Shown here piece after piece: positions 37,412 to 48,502 of a DNA stretch of 64,000 nt (position 1 is the stretch's first letter; every line of letters begins with the position of its first letter). The stretch spans positions 186,001 to 250,000 of the forward strand of contig NZ_BAMS01000002.1 in the NCBI RefSeq assembly GCF_000616095.1, written 5' to 3'. The position numbers and the translations under genes are program-made. The DNA comes from Sneathiella glossodoripedis JCM 23214. Its GTDB lineage: Bacteria; Pseudomonadota; Alphaproteobacteria; Sneathiellales; Sneathiellaceae. The notes under the pieces are model-generated. The model saw nothing but the letters and a program-made list of their open reading frames with translations. It was not told where the DNA came from and did no database searches.

Positions 37412-38376
37412 ATGAAGCTGAAACTTATACCAGAGAAAACAAGCGTTCCGTTCCTCAAACACAGATTAAAGACATTCATTCTGTCTGGACTGTTGATCAT
37501 ATTGTCCGCAGTCATGTTCTTTGGCCCAGGATTGAACAAGGGTATCGATTTCGAAGGCGGTATCATGATTGAAGTGGGCTTTAAGGAAGCTCCGGATCTG
37601 TCAGATATGCGCTCGTCTCTTGGTGGGCTTGGACTTGGGCAGGTGTCTTTACAAACATTTGGCGCCCCGGATGATATTTTGATCCGTGTTCAGCGTCAGG
37701 ATGGAGCAATGACGCCCAGAAAGAAGCCGTTGAGATTGTCAAAGCACAGCTTGAAGAAGATTACGGCAAGGATAGCATTTCCTATCGCCGGATTGAATTT
37801 GTTGGACCAACCATTTCTGAAGAACTGGTAGCGACAGCCATTGAGGCGGTTCTGGTCGCGGTGATTGCCATTCTGATCTACATTTGGCTGCGCTTTGAGT
37901 GGCATTATTCGGTAGGTGCGATTGCTGCACTGGTCCATGACGTGATCCTGACGATTGGCATGTTTGCCATTACCGGGATCGAGTTCAATATTGCTTCTGT
38001 GGCGGCGATCCTGACCATTGTTGGTTATTCGATCAATGATACCGTGGTCGTGTATGACCGCATACGAGAAAACTTCCGTCGCTACAAGAAGATGGAAGTT
38101 AAAGATCTGCTGGACAAGTCCATAAACGAGACACTCTCGCGGACGGTGATGACATCGGTGACCACTTTGCTGGCCCTTGTCGCGCTGTTTATTTTTGGCG
38201 GGGAAGTCATTCGCGGGTTTGCAACAGCCATGATCTTTGGTGTGGTCGTCGGAACTTATTCATCCATTTTTGTGGCAGCACCTATTTTGTTGCAGATTGG
38301 TCTGGATCACCACAATGAGGAAGATGACGCGTTCAAACCCAGCGCCGATGATGAAGCGGTTGAAGGTGAGCGCTAG
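37412..38376 (+). CDS. secF: Protein translocase subunit SecF (frameshift in this sequence)
   Basis: About 321 residues after correction. GIDFEGGIMIEVGF and VGYSINDTVVVYDRIREN are the SecF signatures. The first frame derails after VQRQDG at about 37705; one missing base in GGAGCAATG gives GSNDAQKEAVEIVKAQL and continues to FVGPTISEEL and the membrane domain. The gene is close to indispensable in this complex, so the lesion is almost certainly a sequence error. Confidence 0.93.
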
Positions 38377-38404
38377 TCTCACCTTTCATGCCTGAGGAGG
38401 AGTT

Positions 38405-38782
38405 GTGCAAGATATTTCCGGTACCCCAGAAGAGGGACAACAACTGGTCAATTCATATGGGGATGGCGGCTTTCGGGTCAGTGGTGTTCGCTATGAAGGG
38501 AACATTATTATCCTGCCGGATCAAACACTGAACTGGTCACTCGAGCGGATCGATGAGCTAACGGTTGAGAGTTTACAACCTGTTCTGGATGCGGAGCCCG
38601 CGGTGGAAATCCTGCTGATTGGTTGCGGCGGTATGATGGCTTTCATTGAAGAAGAAGTCCGTGCAAAGCTGCGCTCAAAAGGGATCACGATCGACAGCAT
38701 GGATAGCGGCGCGGCCGTACGTACCTATAACGTCCTCCTGCTGGAAAAGCGCCGAGTGGCGGCAGCGCTCATCGCAAGTTGA
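38405..38782 (+). CDS. Mth938-domain protein
   Basis: 125 residues, GTG start with AGGAGGAG upstream. 'FRVSGVRYEGNIIILPDQTL' and 'EILLIGCGGMMAFIEEEVRA' are characteristic of the Mth938/DUF498 fold, related to the mitochondrial complex I assembly factor NDUFAF3. It is a standard neighbour of secF in Alphaproteobacteria and often precedes the phytoene-synthase-like NDUFAF6 homologue, as here with sodB in between. Function in bacteria is not settled. Confidence 0.9.
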   Translation: MQDISGTPEEGQQLVNSYGDGGFRVSGVRYEGNIIILPDQTLNWSLERIDELTVESLQPVLDAEPAVEILLIGCGGMMAFIEEEVRAKLRSKGITIDSMDSGAAVRTYNVLLLEKRRVAAALIAS

Positions 38783-38802
38783 TTATCTTTAAATTGAACA
38801 CA

Positions 38803-38831
38803 AAAAAAGGCGCTCGATTGAGCGCCTTTTT
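38803..38831. terminator. Bidirectional rho-independent terminator
   Basis: AAAAAGGCGCTC and GAGCGCCTTTTT pair around a 4-base loop. A-run and T-run flank the stem, so it serves both the Mth938 gene and the convergent sodB. Confidence 0.92.
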
Positions 38832-38851
38832 ATGTGCCTGTTTAGACTGGA

Positions 38852-39445
38852 TTATGCATTTGCAAGATTGGCGTTTGCAAAGTCCCAGTTGATCAGGTGT
38901 TCCAGGAATGCACCCATGTAATCAGGGCGGCGGTTCTGGAAGTCCAGATAGTAGGCGTGTTCCCACACATCCATTGTGATCAATGGTGTCGCGCCGTCGG
39001 TCAATGGGCATTCAGCATTTGGTGTTTTGGTCACTTTGAGCTTACCGCCATCAAGTACCAGCCATGCCCAACCAGAGCCAAACTGGGTTGCACCTGCTGT
39101 TTTAAATTCTTCTGCGAATTTTTCGTAAGAGCCGAAATCTTCGTTGATTTTTTCTGCAATCGCACCTGTTGGGGCGCCGCCGCCATTTGGAGACATGGAA
39201 TTCCAGTAGAAAGTGTGGTTCCATACCTGTGCGGCGTTATTGAAGATACCAGCCTTTGAAGCATCGCCTGCAGTTTCTTTCATCAACTCTTCGAGAGATT
39301 TGCTGCTGTCGCCGTCAAGCAGATTGTTCAGGTTAACAACATATGTGTTGTGATGCTTGCCGTGATGAAAGTTCAGAGTTTCCTCAGAAATATGAGGTGC
39401 CAATGCATCTTTTGCGTATGGAAGGTCTGGTAGTTCGTAAGCCAT
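38852..39445 (-). CDS. sodB: Superoxide dismutase (Fe type)
   Basis: 197 residues. Metal ligands are seen in LNFHHGKHHNTYV, VWNHTFYWNSM and MDVWEHAYYLDFQNRRPDY. The residue pattern GSGWAWLVLDGGKL and the overall length favour the iron enzyme. No signal peptide, so cytoplasmic. AGAGGA precedes the ATG. Confidence 0.95.
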   Translation of the reverse strand: MAYELPDLPYAKDALAPHISEETLNFHHGKHHNTYVVNLNNLLDGDSSKSLEELMKETAGDASKAGIFNNAAQVWNHTFYWNSMSPNGGGAPTGAIAEKINEDFGSYEKFAEEFKTAGATQFGSGWAWLVLDGGKLKVTKTPNAECPLTDGATPLITMDVWEHAYYLDFQNRRPDYMGAFLEHLINWDFANANLANA

Positions 39446-39644
39446 TTTATCCTCTTGCCAGTGTGAAGCAGTTCTATGCTGCTGTTGATTTATGACGTGT
39501 CGCAGTTAATCTGCCACACAAGTGATTATTCCCAAGATATATAGTAAATATTTCCCGATTCACACCGATTTTTTTAATTATTCCAATGTCATTTCTGTTA
39601 CATACTTGCGACGGTGATTTTCTTTACGATGAACGGGCGATATC

Positions 39645-40490
39645 TTGAGTGCAGAAGAGGACTTTCTAGTATTGGCAACTGAGGTAAAGCGGTTTGATTA
39701 TGACCGCTGGCTTGCCACGCTCTTTATGCCGGCGGAGGTTCGGACCTCAGTAATGGCGGTGCTGGCGTTTAATGCCGAGATTGCACGTGTTAGGGAAACG
39801 GTGAGCGAGGCAATGCTGGGTGATATTCGTCTGCAATGGTGGCGTGACGCATTGTCTGACCTGCAGTCAGGTGTGGTGCGCGCCCATCCGGTCTTGCAGG
39901 CCCTGTCCAAAATCAAGGCGCCAAGAACGCTTGATGTTTCACTGATGCAGGAAATGATCGATATGAGGGCCAAAGATCTGGATCCGGCCCCGATTGCCAG
40001 CGAAGGTGAGTTGCTGGTTTATGCAGAAGCAACCGGCGGAAATCTGCATCGTTTAATCTATAATGTTCTTTGCCATAAAGAAACGTCAGGTGCGGTTGAA
40101 GCCGTTATGCGTAGCGGGCGTTCCCTCGCGCTTACAGGCATATTACGCGCCGTCCCATTTCATGCACAAAATGATCTGCTGCTGTTGCCTATCAGCGTTT
40201 TGAACTCTCATGGTCTTGAGGCGTCGACTGTATTTCGCAGTGAGCATAAAGATCATTTCCGAGCGGTTCTGGAGCAATTGCATGAACTAGCAGAAGAGGA
40301 ATATCTGCAGGCGTTTGAAAAGTCGCTGTCGCTTTCCAAAGTGGAAAAACCGGCGGTTCTTTGTAATGCTTTAACAGGCATATATCTCGCGCGGCTCAAA
40401 AAATGTGAGTTCGAGCCAGCCGATCCTCGCATGCAGGTGAGTAACATCCGGAAAATTTTTGCAATGACCGGCTACAAGCTATTTGGCTGA
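39645..40490 (+). CDS. Squalene/phytoene-synthase-family protein (NDUFAF6-like)
   Basis: 281 residues, probable TTG start. 'FNAEIARVRETVSEAMLGDI' and LQWWRDALSDL mark the trans-isoprenyl-diphosphate synthase fold. The second aspartate-rich motif of true phytoene synthases is not obvious, which fits the NDUFAF6-like group associated with respiratory complex I assembly instead of carotenoid synthesis. No carotenoid gene is nearby. Confidence 0.82.
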   Translation: MSAEEDFLVLATEVKRFDYDRWLATLFMPAEVRTSVMAVLAFNAEIARVRETVSEAMLGDIRLQWWRDALSDLQSGVVRAHPVLQALSKIKAPRTLDVSLMQEMIDMRAKDLDPAPIASEGELLVYAEATGGNLHRLIYNVLCHKETSGAVEAVMRSGRSLALTGILRAVPFHAQNDLLLLPISVLNSHGLEASTVFRSEHKDHFRAVLEQLHELAEEEYLQAFEKSLSLSKVEKPAVLCNALTGIYLARLKKCEFEPADPRMQVSNIRKIFAMTGYKLFG

Positions 40491-41456
40491 CTACATATTG
40501 CCCAAACGCCAGGATTGACCTTGCATGAAGTTCTGCGCAAGGAAGCGATAGGTTTTCTTGAGCTGTTTTTCAACTTCCGTATTTTCTTCTGGTCCCAGAT
40601 TTTTCCACCCTTTGATCATGTCATCCCAGATCATGAACCGTTGATGAAGGTCATCCCGTGTTTTGCGGATATATTCGATGGTTGGATCAAAGTTTTTGAG
40701 GATTGTCAGAACCTCACAGGTCTGGGCGTCCAGCTCATCAAAGGTCCGGTCAAAATCTGATATAACAGGATCAATCAAGGCGTGGATGCGGGTTAGATCA
40801 TCAATCATTCCCCGATCGCGACGATAGACGGTTTTCAGCCGGTCCACATTATTGCCTATCTTTTTGATGTGCATATAATGTTCACGCAGGGCTTCGATAT
40901 AGGAAAGTTCGCGAATTACATCATCCACTTTTTCAACAACGTCATCCTTGGTAATTCCAAGTTTGTTGGCGATTTCCTTAAATGCGTTCTGGACCTTTTC
41001 TTTAGTTCCTGGGTCACTTGCAATAGCTTCAAGTTCGCCGGAATTTGTAATGATCTCTTCGGTGCCGGATAACCACGAGACCAACTGCATTGTAATACGG
41101 CCGCGTGCAATATTACGATGACGTTCTTCAATGGACCAGGAGGCAGAGCCATCCAGTATTTCAGAAGGAATGGAATCGTTCGGATGAATTTCACGAACGA
41201 ATTTTAGGGAACTGCTCACAATGCGAAGAAGTTCCGCGTCCGAACTTTCTTCTTCGATATCGAATTCCTGACAGATGGAAGATACGGGAATGGCGCCTGT
41301 CATGTCACCAAGCATGACATACAGAGCAGGTGTGCGCGTATCATGGGTCAGCCGGAAATGAGCGCCCTTGACCTTGAAAATCTTGTGCTCAAAAGCAAAA
41401 TGCGTGCTGGTGCTTAATTGCTCTGCATCTGCTTCAGTTGTCTCTACTTCTGCCAT
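40491..41456 (-). CDS. Conserved-looking hypothetical protein, 321 residues
   Basis: Soluble, acidic, helix-rich protein with no signal peptide or membrane helix. The first ~100 residues look like alternating strands (FAFEHKIFKVKGAHFRL, PALYVMLGDMTGAIPVSSI); residues 130-310 look helical and charged. I recognise no family. ATG start preceded by a weak GAACA. Its stop is immediately next to the stop of the phytoene-synthase-like gene, and trmFO follows upstream on the same strand after 142 bases. Confidence 0.7.
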   Translation of the reverse strand: MAEVETTEADAEQLSTSTHFAFEHKIFKVKGAHFRLTHDTRTPALYVMLGDMTGAIPVSSICQEFDIEEESSDAELLRIVSSSLKFVREIHPNDSIPSEILDGSASWSIEERHRNIARGRITMQLVSWLSGTEEIITNSGELEAIASDPGTKEKVQNAFKEIANKLGITKDDVVEKVDDVIRELSYIEALREHYMHIKKIGNNVDRLKTVYRRDRGMIDDLTRIHALIDPVISDFDRTFDELDAQTCEVLTILKNFDPTIEYIRKTRDDLHQRFMIWDDMIKGWKNLGPEENTEVEKQLKKTYRFLAQNFMQGQSWRLGNM

Positions 41457-41598
41457 ATGTTCCCAATTAATAAAATGGGCAATATACTTATATTACCGAT
41501 TTACTACACTTTTCACTCGAGCACTCTTTGGTGTTCTGAGGCCATTAACCAAGAGCTTAACCCGACATCGTAACCAAAAGGTTACCAAATCAGATAAA

Positions 41599-42947
41599 TT
41601 ACGCAGCTTTTTCTTCAAGCATTTCTTTCCAGATATCAAAGTCGAGAAACGCCCGCGCGGTGTAGGCCTGTTTGCGTTCTTTTTTCTTAACCCGTTGTTC
41701 TAGCGGTGGAAAAAGTCCGAAGTTGACATTCATTGGTTGGAAAGTTGACGCATCCGCACCGCCTGTAATGTGACTTTTAAGGGCACCTAGTGCTGTCGTT
41801 AAAGGTGGAAGCTGGAAATTTTTCCCTAATTTTTCTGCAGCCAGAAAACGACCGGCCAGAAGACCAATCGCTGTACTTTCCACATATCCTTCAACGCCGG
41901 TTATCTGTCCTGCAAAACGGATGTTGGGCCGCGCTTTAAGGCGCAGCTCTTCATCGAGAACTTCGGGGCTGTTAATGAAGGTATTGCGATGCAAGCCTCC
42001 AAGGCGAGCAAACTCAGCTTTTTCCAGCCCCGGAATTTTACGGAATATGCGGGTCTGTTCCGCATATTTGAGCTTGGTCTGGAAGCCAACGATATTATAC
42101 AGGGTTCCGAGTTTGTTATCCTGACGCAACTGGACAATGGCATAGGTTTAACATTCGGGTTATTGGGATTCGTAAGTCCGACAGGTTTCATTGGACCATA
42201 GCGCAAGGTTTCAGGACCGCGTTCGGCCATGACCTCGATCGGCAAGCATCCGTCAAAATAGGGTGTGTCTTTTTCCCATTCCTTGAAGTCTGTTTTATCC
42301 CCTTCGTTCAGATCCTGAATGAATTCGCGGTATTGCTCTTCTGTTAGAGGGCAGTTGATATAATCCGTACCGTCCCCCTTGTCATAGCGGGATTGGAACC
42401 AGGCAATATCAAAATTTATACTGTCCTTGTAAACAATGGGAGCGATCGCATCAAAAAAGGAGAGGGCATCTGCACCCGTTGCGGCATGTATTTCCTGAGC
42501 CAGTTTTTCAGATGTTAGCGGTCCTGTTGCGATCAGACAGTTTCCCCATTCCGCTGGAGGCAGTCCTTCCACTTCACCGCGCTCGACTGTAACCAACGGA
42601 TGGGCGAGCAGCTTTTCCTGAACGGCCGCAGAAAAGCCATGACGATCCACAGCGAGTGCACCTCCAGCCGGCACGCGATTTTCATCTGCACTTTGCATAA
42701 TGATGGAGCCCAATTCCCGCATTTCGCGGTGTAGCAATCCCACCGCGTTATTCTGCGCGTCATCAGAGCGAAAGGAGTTGGAGCAAACCAGTTCTGCGAG
42801 GGTATCCGTGATATGGGCATCAGTGCCCCGTACAGGGCGCATTTCATGCAAGATAACAGGAACGCCTTGCTGTACCAGCTGCCATGTGGCTTCGGATCCG
42901 GCAAGGCCGCCGCCGATAACATGAACGGGATCAGGTGATTTGCTCAT
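41599..42947 (-). CDS. trmFO: Methylenetetrahydrofolate-tRNA-(uracil-5-)-methyltransferase (frameshift in this sequence)
   Basis: Flavoprotein making m5U54 in tRNA with methylene-THF as carbon donor. [15 protein letters not shown] is the FAD-binding motif; [21 protein letters not shown] carries the catalytic Cys region. The first frame derails at KP near 42145; adding one C (AAACCTATG to AAACCCTATG) gives [20 protein letters not shown] and the normal C-terminus to 41599. Full length about 450 residues. Confidence 0.94.
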
Positions 42948-42977
42948 AACTTCTTCACTTCCATATCAAAAGGCCGA

Positions 42978-45890
42978 TCAAGCGACCTTTGGTTTTTTTG
43001 TCTTCTTGCCCTTGGCTGTTTTGGCGTCATCTTTACCGGCAACGGGAACCGCAGGACTTTTTGCCAGTATCTCTTTCAAATACTGACCGGTGTAGCTTTC
43101 TTTAACCTCGGCCACCTGTTCAGGGGTTCCTTCAGCTACCAGATATCCACCTGCATCACCACCATCGGGGCCCATATCCACAATCCAGTCAGCGGTTTTG
43201 ATAACTTCAAGGTTATGTTCAATGACCAGAACGCTGTTACCCGTATTCACCAGAGCCTGCAGGACTTCCATCAGTTTACGAACGTCTTCAAAATGCAAAC
43301 CCGTTGTTGGTTCGTCCAGAATATACAGGGTTCTGCCAGTTGCCTTACGGGATAATTCTTTTGCGAGTTTGACACGTTGTGCTTCACCGCCAGAGAGTGT
43401 CGTGGCTTGCTGCCCCACATGAATATATCCAAGGCCGACCTGCTGCAGTGTTTCAAACTTTTCACGAACCGCAGGAACAGCTTTGAAGAAGACGACCGCT
43501 TCATCAACTGTCATGTCGAGAACATCTGAAATGCTTTTATCCTTGAAAGTGATTTCAAGTGTTTCACGATTATAACGCTTGCCTTTGCAGACATCACATT
43601 GCACGTAAACATCCGGCAGGAAGTGCATTTCAATTTTGATAACCCCGTCTCCTTTACACGCCTCGCAGCGTCCGCCCTTGACGTTAAAAGAGAAGCGGCC
43701 TGATTTATACCCACGGGCCTTGGCCTCTGGCAGGCCCGCAAACCATTCACGAATGGGTGTAAAGGCGCCTGTATATGTTGCTGGATTAGAGCGAGGGGTC
43801 CGTCCGATCGGACTTTGATCAATATCGACGATTTTATCCAGCCACTCAATCCCTTCGATCCGGTCATGTGGGCCGGGGTGATTGCGGTTGTTATTGAGCT
43901 TTTTGGCAATGGCTTTATACAGCGTTTCAATGATCAGGGAGGATTTACCACCTCCGGATACGCCAGTGACACAGCAGAATGTACCAAGTGGAATGTTTAC
44001 ATCCACCCGTTTCAGATTGTTGTGTCGGGCTCCGACGATTTTGAGCTGACGCGCGGCCGTTTGGCGGCGACGTGCCTTGGGCAGAGGAACTTCCATTTCA
44101 CCGGAGAGGTATTTGCCGGTGATGCTTTCCTCAACCTTCATGATGTCCTCGGGTGTGCCTTGTGCAATGAGGCGACCGCCGTGGCTACCTGCTTTTGGAC
44201 CCATGTCTATCACATGGTCTGCAGTCATTATGGCTTCTTCATCATGTTCCACGACAAGGACGGAGTTCCCCTGATCGCGAAGATTAACCAATGTTTTGAG
44301 CAGTCGTGAATTATCCCGCTGATGCAGACCAATAGAAGGCTCGTCCAGTACATAAAGCACCCCTGTCAGACCTGATCCGATTTGGGAAGCCAGCCGAATG
44401 CGCTGACTTTCACCGCCAGAGAGTGTACCCGAGCCGCGAGAAAGGGTGAGATATTCCAGCCCTACATCGACAAGGAAACCCAGCCGTTCGTTGATTTCCT
44501 TCAATACGCGTTCGGCGATGGATTTGTCTTTTTCACCCAGTTTGTCGTTCAATTCTTCAAACCACTGACGAGCATCAAGAATTGATTTTTTCGAAACTTC
44601 GCCGATGTTCAGTCCGTCAATTTTGACAGCGAGAGCTTCCTGTTTCAGTCGGTGGCCATTACAGGTTTTACAGTCGGTCTTGTCCTGATATTTTTCCATA
44701 TCCTCGCGAACAAAACTGCTGTCAGTCTCCCGCCAGCGCCGTTCTATATTTGGAATGACACCTTCAAAGGGTTTGTTTGTCTTATAGGTCCGCATGCCAT
44801 CATCAAATGTGATCTGGACCTTTTCGTCACCAGTACCAAAAAGGATTTTTTCCTGATGCTCTTCGGCCAGATGTTCCCACGGGGTATCGACATCAAATCC
44901 ATAATGGCGGCCTAATGCTTCGAGCGTTTGCATGTAGTAGGGCGCAGGTGTTGCAGAGCGGGACCAGGGTGCAATAGCGCCTTTGCGCAATGATAACGTG
45001 ACATCCGGTACGATCAGTAGCGGATCAAAATACATTTCCGTGCCCAGTCCGCCGCAGGATGGGCAAGCCCCGTATGGGTTATTGAAGGAAAAGATCCGCG
45101 GTTCAATTTCTTCGATGGTGAAGCCGGATTCAGGGCAGGCAAATTTGGCGGAGAATATTTTTCTCTCTTTAGTGTCTGCATCCTCTGCAACGAAAAGGCC
45201 ATCTGCCAGATCGAGGGCGGTTTCAATGCTTTCCGCCAGACGGGTTTTGATATCCTCGTTGAGGACAACACGATCGACCACGACATCTATATGATGTTTC
45301 AGTTTCTTGTCCAGCTCCGGAACATCTTCGATTTCGTATATTTCACCATCAATTTTGACCCGCTGGAAACCGCGTTTGCGAAGGTCGAGGAATTCCTTGC
45401 GATATTCGCCCTTGCGTCCGCGCACGATGGGTGCCATCAGATAAAGGCGTTTGCCCTCCCCCATGGTGAGAACCTGATCGACCATCTGGCTAACGGTCTG
45501 ACTTTCAATGGGCAGGCCCGTTGCCGGTGAATAAGGAACACCGATACGCGCATATAAAAGTCGCAGATAGTCATAAATTTCCGTAACCGTACCGACGGTT
45601 GAACGCGGATTTTTCGATGTGGTTTTCTGCTCGATTGAAATAGCCGGGCTGAGACCATCAATATGATCCACGTCAGGTTTTTGCATCATTTCCAAAAACT
45701 GGCGTGCATAGGCGGAGAGACTTTCCACATAGCGCCGCTGACCTTCGGCATAGATGGTGTCGAAGGCGAGGGAAGATTTACCAGAACCTGAAAGGCCAGT
45801 GATGACCACCAGTTTGTCGCGAGGGATGTCGACATTCACATTCTGCAAATTATGTTCCCGCGCGCCGCGGACGCTGATTTTTGTATGCAT
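42978..45890 (-). CDS. uvrA: UvrABC system protein A
   Basis: 970 residues, full length. Damage-recognition ATPase of nucleotide-excision repair. Two Walker A sites ([20 protein letters not shown]), two signature motifs ([24 protein letters not shown]) and zinc-binding Cys pairs ([20 protein letters not shown]). A basic ~25-residue C-terminal tail ([13 protein letters not shown]) is extra. Divergent from ssb across 198 bases, the common arrangement in Proteobacteria. Confidence 0.97.
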   Translation of the reverse strand: MHTKISVRGAREHNLQNVNVDIPRDKLVVITGLSGSGKSSLAFDTIYAEGQRRYVESLSAYARQFLEMMQKPDVDHIDGLSPAISIEQKTTSKNPRSTVGTVTEIYDYLRLLYARIGVPYSPATGLPIESQTVSQMVDQVLTMGEGKRLYLMAPIVRGRKGEYRKEFLDLRKRGFQRVKIDGEIYEIEDVPELDKKLKHHIDVVVDRVVLNEDIKTRLAESIETALDLADGLFVAEDADTKERKIFSAKFACPESGFTIEEIEPRIFSFNNPYGACPSCGGLGTEMYFDPLLIVPDVTLSLRKGAIAPWSRSATPAPYYMQTLEALGRHYGFDVDTPWEHLAEEHQEKILFGTGDEKVQITFDDGMRTYKTNKPFEGVIPNIERRWRETDSSFVREDMEKYQDKTDCKTCNGHRLKQEALAVKIDGLNIGEVSKKSILDARQWFEELNDKLGEKDKSIAERVLKEINERLGFLVDVGLEYLTLSRGSGTLSGGESQRIRLASQIGSGLTGVLYVLDEPSIGLHQRDNSRLLKTLVNLRDQGNSVLVVEHDEEAIMTADHVIDMGPKAGSHGGRLIAQGTPEDIMKVEESITGKYLSGEMEVPLPKARRRQTAARQLKIVGARHNNLKRVDVNIPLGTFCCVTGVSGGGKSSLIIETLYKAIAKKLNNNRNHPGPHDRIEGIEWLDKIVDIDQSPIGRTPRSNPATYTGAFTPIREWFAGLPEAKARGYKSGRFSFNVKGGRCEACKGDGVIKIEMHFLPDVYVQCDVCKGKRYNRETLEITFKDKSISDVLDMTVDEAVVFFKAVPAVREKFETLQQVGLGYIHVGQQATTLSGGEAQRVKLAKELSRKATGRTLYILDEPTTGLHFEDVRKLMEVLQALVNTGNSVLVIEHNLEVIKTADWIVDMGPDGGDAGGYLVAEGTPEQVAEVKESYTGQYLKEILAKSPAVPVAGKDDAKTAKGKKTKKPKVA

Positions 45891-46088
45891 GTGTAATTAC
45901 CTGGATCCATGAGGGTAGCTTTGCGCGGAACTTATCCTGTTCGGACATAAATTTCCACCCCTTCGCAAAAAATATGTTGTTCTTTTGTTCTTATTCACAA
46001 ATTCCTCTATTTCCACTGGTCAGGTGACGATCTTGCCGTTAGACTTGGCGCAAATTTATGACCTTTTAAGAATCGAAAGCATTGGGAT

Positions 46089-46598
46089 ATGGCAGGTAGC
46101 GTCAATAAAGTAATTCTGGTTGGTAATCTGGGTGCGGATCCGGAAATTCGGCATATGCAAAACGGTAAGCCGGTTTGTAATTTGCGGATTGCAACGTCAG
46201 AAAGCTGGCGGGACCGTGATAGTGGGGAGCGGCGTGAACGGACCGAATGGCACCGCGTGGTCATTTTTAACGAAGGTCTGTGTAAAGTTGCTGAAAATTA
46301 TTTACGCAAAGGTTCCAAAGTTTACCTGGAAGGCCAGTTGCAGACCCGCCAGTATGAGCAGGATGGAATCACCAAATATTCAACAGAAATTGTTCTGCAG
46401 GGCTTCAATTCAAATCTGACCATGCTGGATAGTGCTGGTGGTCAGGGTGGACAAGGTGGCGGCTTTGGTGGCAATAATCAGAGCGGTGGTTTTGGCGGCG
46501 GTAGTCAAGGCGGTGGCTTTGGTGGTAGCAGTCAGGGCGGCGGTTTTGGTGGCGGTCCAGCCGGCGGCGGCGATTTTGATGACGATATTCCTTTCTAG
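46089..46598 (+). CDS. ssb: Single-stranded DNA-binding protein
   Basis: 169 residues. OB fold (residues 1-112: [31 protein letters not shown]), a glycine-rich linker of GGGFGG/GSQ repeats and the acidic tip DFDDDIPF that recruits repair and replication proteins. Divergent from uvrA. No ribosome-binding site of note. Confidence 0.96.
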   Translation: MAGSVNKVILVGNLGADPEIRHMQNGKPVCNLRIATSESWRDRDSGERRERTEWHRVVIFNEGLCKVAENYLRKGSKVYLEGQLQTRQYEQDGITKYSTEIVLQGFNSNLTMLDSAGGQGGQGGGFGGNNQSGGFGGGSQGGGFGGSSQGGGFGGGPAGGGDFDDDIPF

Positions 46599-46625
46599 GC
46601 TTAGCGCGGAAAGTCAGTAGATCGA

Positions 46626-46652
46626 AAACCCGGCCTAGCGCCGGGTTTTTTT
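46626..46652 (+). terminator. Rho-independent terminator after ssb
   Basis: AACCCGGC and GCCGGGTT form the stem and seven T follow. Confidence 0.88.
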
Positions 46653-46675
46653 GATCCCGCAAGGATTACAGCAAT

Positions 46676-47098
46676 ATGGATTTTGAAATTAAGAACGGAT
46701 CAAGCGCGGATGTGGAACTGATTGATGCGCATATTAAGGAGTTCGAGAAGCGCAATGACAAGGAGCGTATCGAAGCCCGACTTGCTGATCGACAAAGTTT
46801 GATCTTGATAGCGGTTCAACATGGCAGACCCATCGGATACAAGGTCGGCTACGCCTTGGATGAAAAAGTATTCCATAGCTGGATTGGGGGAGTGTTGCCT
46901 GAATTTAGGGGCAGGGGCGCCGCACAACTTCTTCTTGAGGCGCAGGAAAAACACATACGCTTGATAGGGTATGAATATATTCAGGTGAAATCCATGAATA
47001 GGTTTCCGGCCATGCTGCGACTATTAATCAGAAATGGGTATGAGATAACTGGTTTTGATACACAAACCACCAAGATCAGTTTTCAAAAAACGCTGTGA
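46676..47098 (+). CDS. GNAT-family N-acetyltransferase
   Basis: 140 residues. Motif A reads GVLPEFRGRGAAQLLLEAQ, followed by a YIQVKSMNRFPAMLRLLIRN strand/helix that is usual for this fold. The substrate is unknown. It lies between the terminator of ssb and its own terminator, so it is transcribed alone. Confidence 0.82.
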   Translation: MDFEIKNGSSADVELIDAHIKEFEKRNDKERIEARLADRQSLILIAVQHGRPIGYKVGYALDEKVFHSWIGGVLPEFRGRGAAQLLLEAQEKHIRLIGYEYIQVKSMNRFPAMLRLLIRNGYEITGFDTQTTKISFQKTL

Positions 47099-47099
47099 A

Positions 47100-47124
47100 A
47101 AAGGCCGCAGAATTTGCGGCCTTT
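47100..47124. terminator. Hairpin terminator between the acetyltransferase and the serine hydrolase
   Basis: AAAGGCCGCA pairs with TGCGGCCTTT around a 5-base loop. Short A- and T-tracts on either side allow action on both convergent genes. Confidence 0.75.
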
Positions 47125-47150
47125 GATTGAAACAGACTGTTTGCAGCGTT

Positions 47151-48347
47151 TTAATTGTTGAGCGCACGATATACAGCACCCCGAATTTTAGGTCTGTAAG
47201 GTGCCCGTAGCTTGGGTGCCTGCATCATGTAAACAACAATCAGGTCATGAGCGGGATCGATCCAGAAATAGGTTCCTGCATAACCGCCCCACCAGTAATC
47301 ACCAACAGTACCGGCAATCGCAGCGACAGGATCGGTTCGGACCGCAAAGCCATATCCAAAACCGTATCCTTGGCCAAGCAGGTTATAGTTCCCCGGTGTT
47401 ATGCCGCCGAGCTGATCTGTTGTCATCATGGCAACTGTTTCAGGTTTAAGGATCTGAACGCCCTTATAGCTGCCCCCATTTAGAATCATACTGGTGAAGG
47501 TGAGATAGTCATCAGCGGTGGAGAGCATTCCGCCGCCACCGGACTGGTAGGCAGATTTCATCATGGGGTTGAGAAGTCCGGGATATTGTGGCTCGACGAC
47601 ACGGTCCTGTTTATCTTCTGGTACGTGAAAGCCGGTATCTTCCATGCCAAGTGGATTGAGGATGGTGGCCTCTACATACTCACCCAGACTTTGCCCGGAT
47701 GCGATTTCAATTACATGACCCAGAACATCAGTTGAGTGACTGTATTCCCACTTGGTGCCCGGCTGGTGTTCCAGAGGAAGAGATGCCAGTTTGAGCGCCA
47801 TATCCTTATTTGTCTGGGCGGGATCATACAGATTGACCTTTTTATATTCGGTCCGTGTCGGAGTGTCGCCAAAGAAGCCATAAACAATCCCTGAGGTGTG
47901 GCGGAGCAGGTCTTCGATTGTGATGGGCTGCTGCTGGGGCAGCTTTGCCCCATTCACGAGGACCGTTGTAGATTTATACTCAGGGATGTATTTGTGCAGT
48001 GGATCCTTAATGTTCAGCTTACCATCTTCGTGTAATTTCATAATGGCGACAGAGGTGATGGGTTTGCTCATTGAGTAGATGCGGAAAATATCATCCGTCC
48101 TCATAGGACCTTCGCTCGCACCTTTACCACGGGTACCGTAAGCCTTGTGGTAGACGAGCTTTCCATCTTTCATAATGGATAGTGTCGCGCCGCCAAGGGC
48201 ACCGGCTGCAATATCATCACTAATTGCCTGTTCAAGCGGGGCGAGTTCGCTGACCGATAGCCCGACTGAAGCCGGGTCAACCCTTTCATGGGCTGAAAGC
48301 AGGGTGGGGTATAAAAATACTACTGACAGTAAAACACCGAGACGCAT
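47151..48347 (-). CDS. Exported serine hydrolase of the beta-lactamase/penicillin-binding fold
   Basis: About 398 residues. GGGAG lies seven bases before ATG 48347, which begins directly with a signal peptide (MRLGVLLSVVFLYPTLLSAH); a longer start at 48368 is less likely. The active-site Ser and Lys are in SMSKPITS (S-x-x-K), and Tyr in WEYSHSTDVLG. The third KTG-like box is not clear (HDLIVVYMMQ). Typical of class-C-like esterases such as EstB, not of a proven antibiotic beta-lactamase. Periplasmic. Confidence 0.86.
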   Translation of the reverse strand: MRLGVLLSVVFLYPTLLSAHERVDPASVGLSVSELAPLEQAISDDIAAGALGGATLSIMKDGKLVYHKAYGTRGKGASEGPMRTDDIFRIYSMSKPITSVAIMKLHEDGKLNIKDPLHKYIPEYKSTTVLVNGAKLPQQQPITIEDLLRHTSGIVYGFFGDTPTRTEYKKVNLYDPAQTNKDMALKLASLPLEHQPGTKWEYSHSTDVLGHVIEIASGQSLGEYVEATILNPLGMEDTGFHVPEDKQDRVVEPQYPGLLNPMMKSAYQSGGGGMLSTADDYLTFTSMILNGGSYKGVQILKPETVAMMTTDQLGGITPGNYNLLGQGYGFGYGFAVRTDPVAAIAGTVGDYWWGGYAGTYFWIDPAHDLIVVYMMQAPKLRAPYRPKIRGAVYRALNN

Positions 48348-48502
48348 TTGTTTTCTCCCTTTTATCATTACTTTTCGTTGTTTTAGCCTCAGCTTATAAT
48401 ATTGGCGTGTTATAGCAACTGCTATTCAAAGAATTATGTTCCGCATCAGCTGAATTTTCTGCTAGTGAAAGAGCTTCGCAGACAAGCAGGCGTTGAAGGA
48501 TT

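Noticed and set aside
37412-38376. secF (and the other frameshifted core genes) as true pseudogenes
   Set aside because: Each carries a single small lesion with full conservation on both sides, and loss of genes such as secF or pcm together is implausible; sequence error explains it better.
41570-41585. GTAACC-AAAA-GGTTAC palindrome downstream of trmFO
   Set aside because: Only 6-bp arms and no T-run; too small to call a terminator or operator without conservation.
45928-45993. Possible LexA boxes in the uvrA-ssb spacer (GAAC-N7-GTTC at 45928-45942 and GTTC-N4-GTTC further on)
   Set aside because: The alphaproteobacterial box is a direct repeat GTTC-N7-GTTC. Neither candidate has both the right orientation and the right spacing.
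46435-46570. Short GGTGG/GGCGG tandem repeats that could look like a repeat array
   Set aside because: They encode the glycine-rich linker of Ssb; there are no constant-repeat/variable-spacer units, so not a CRISPR.
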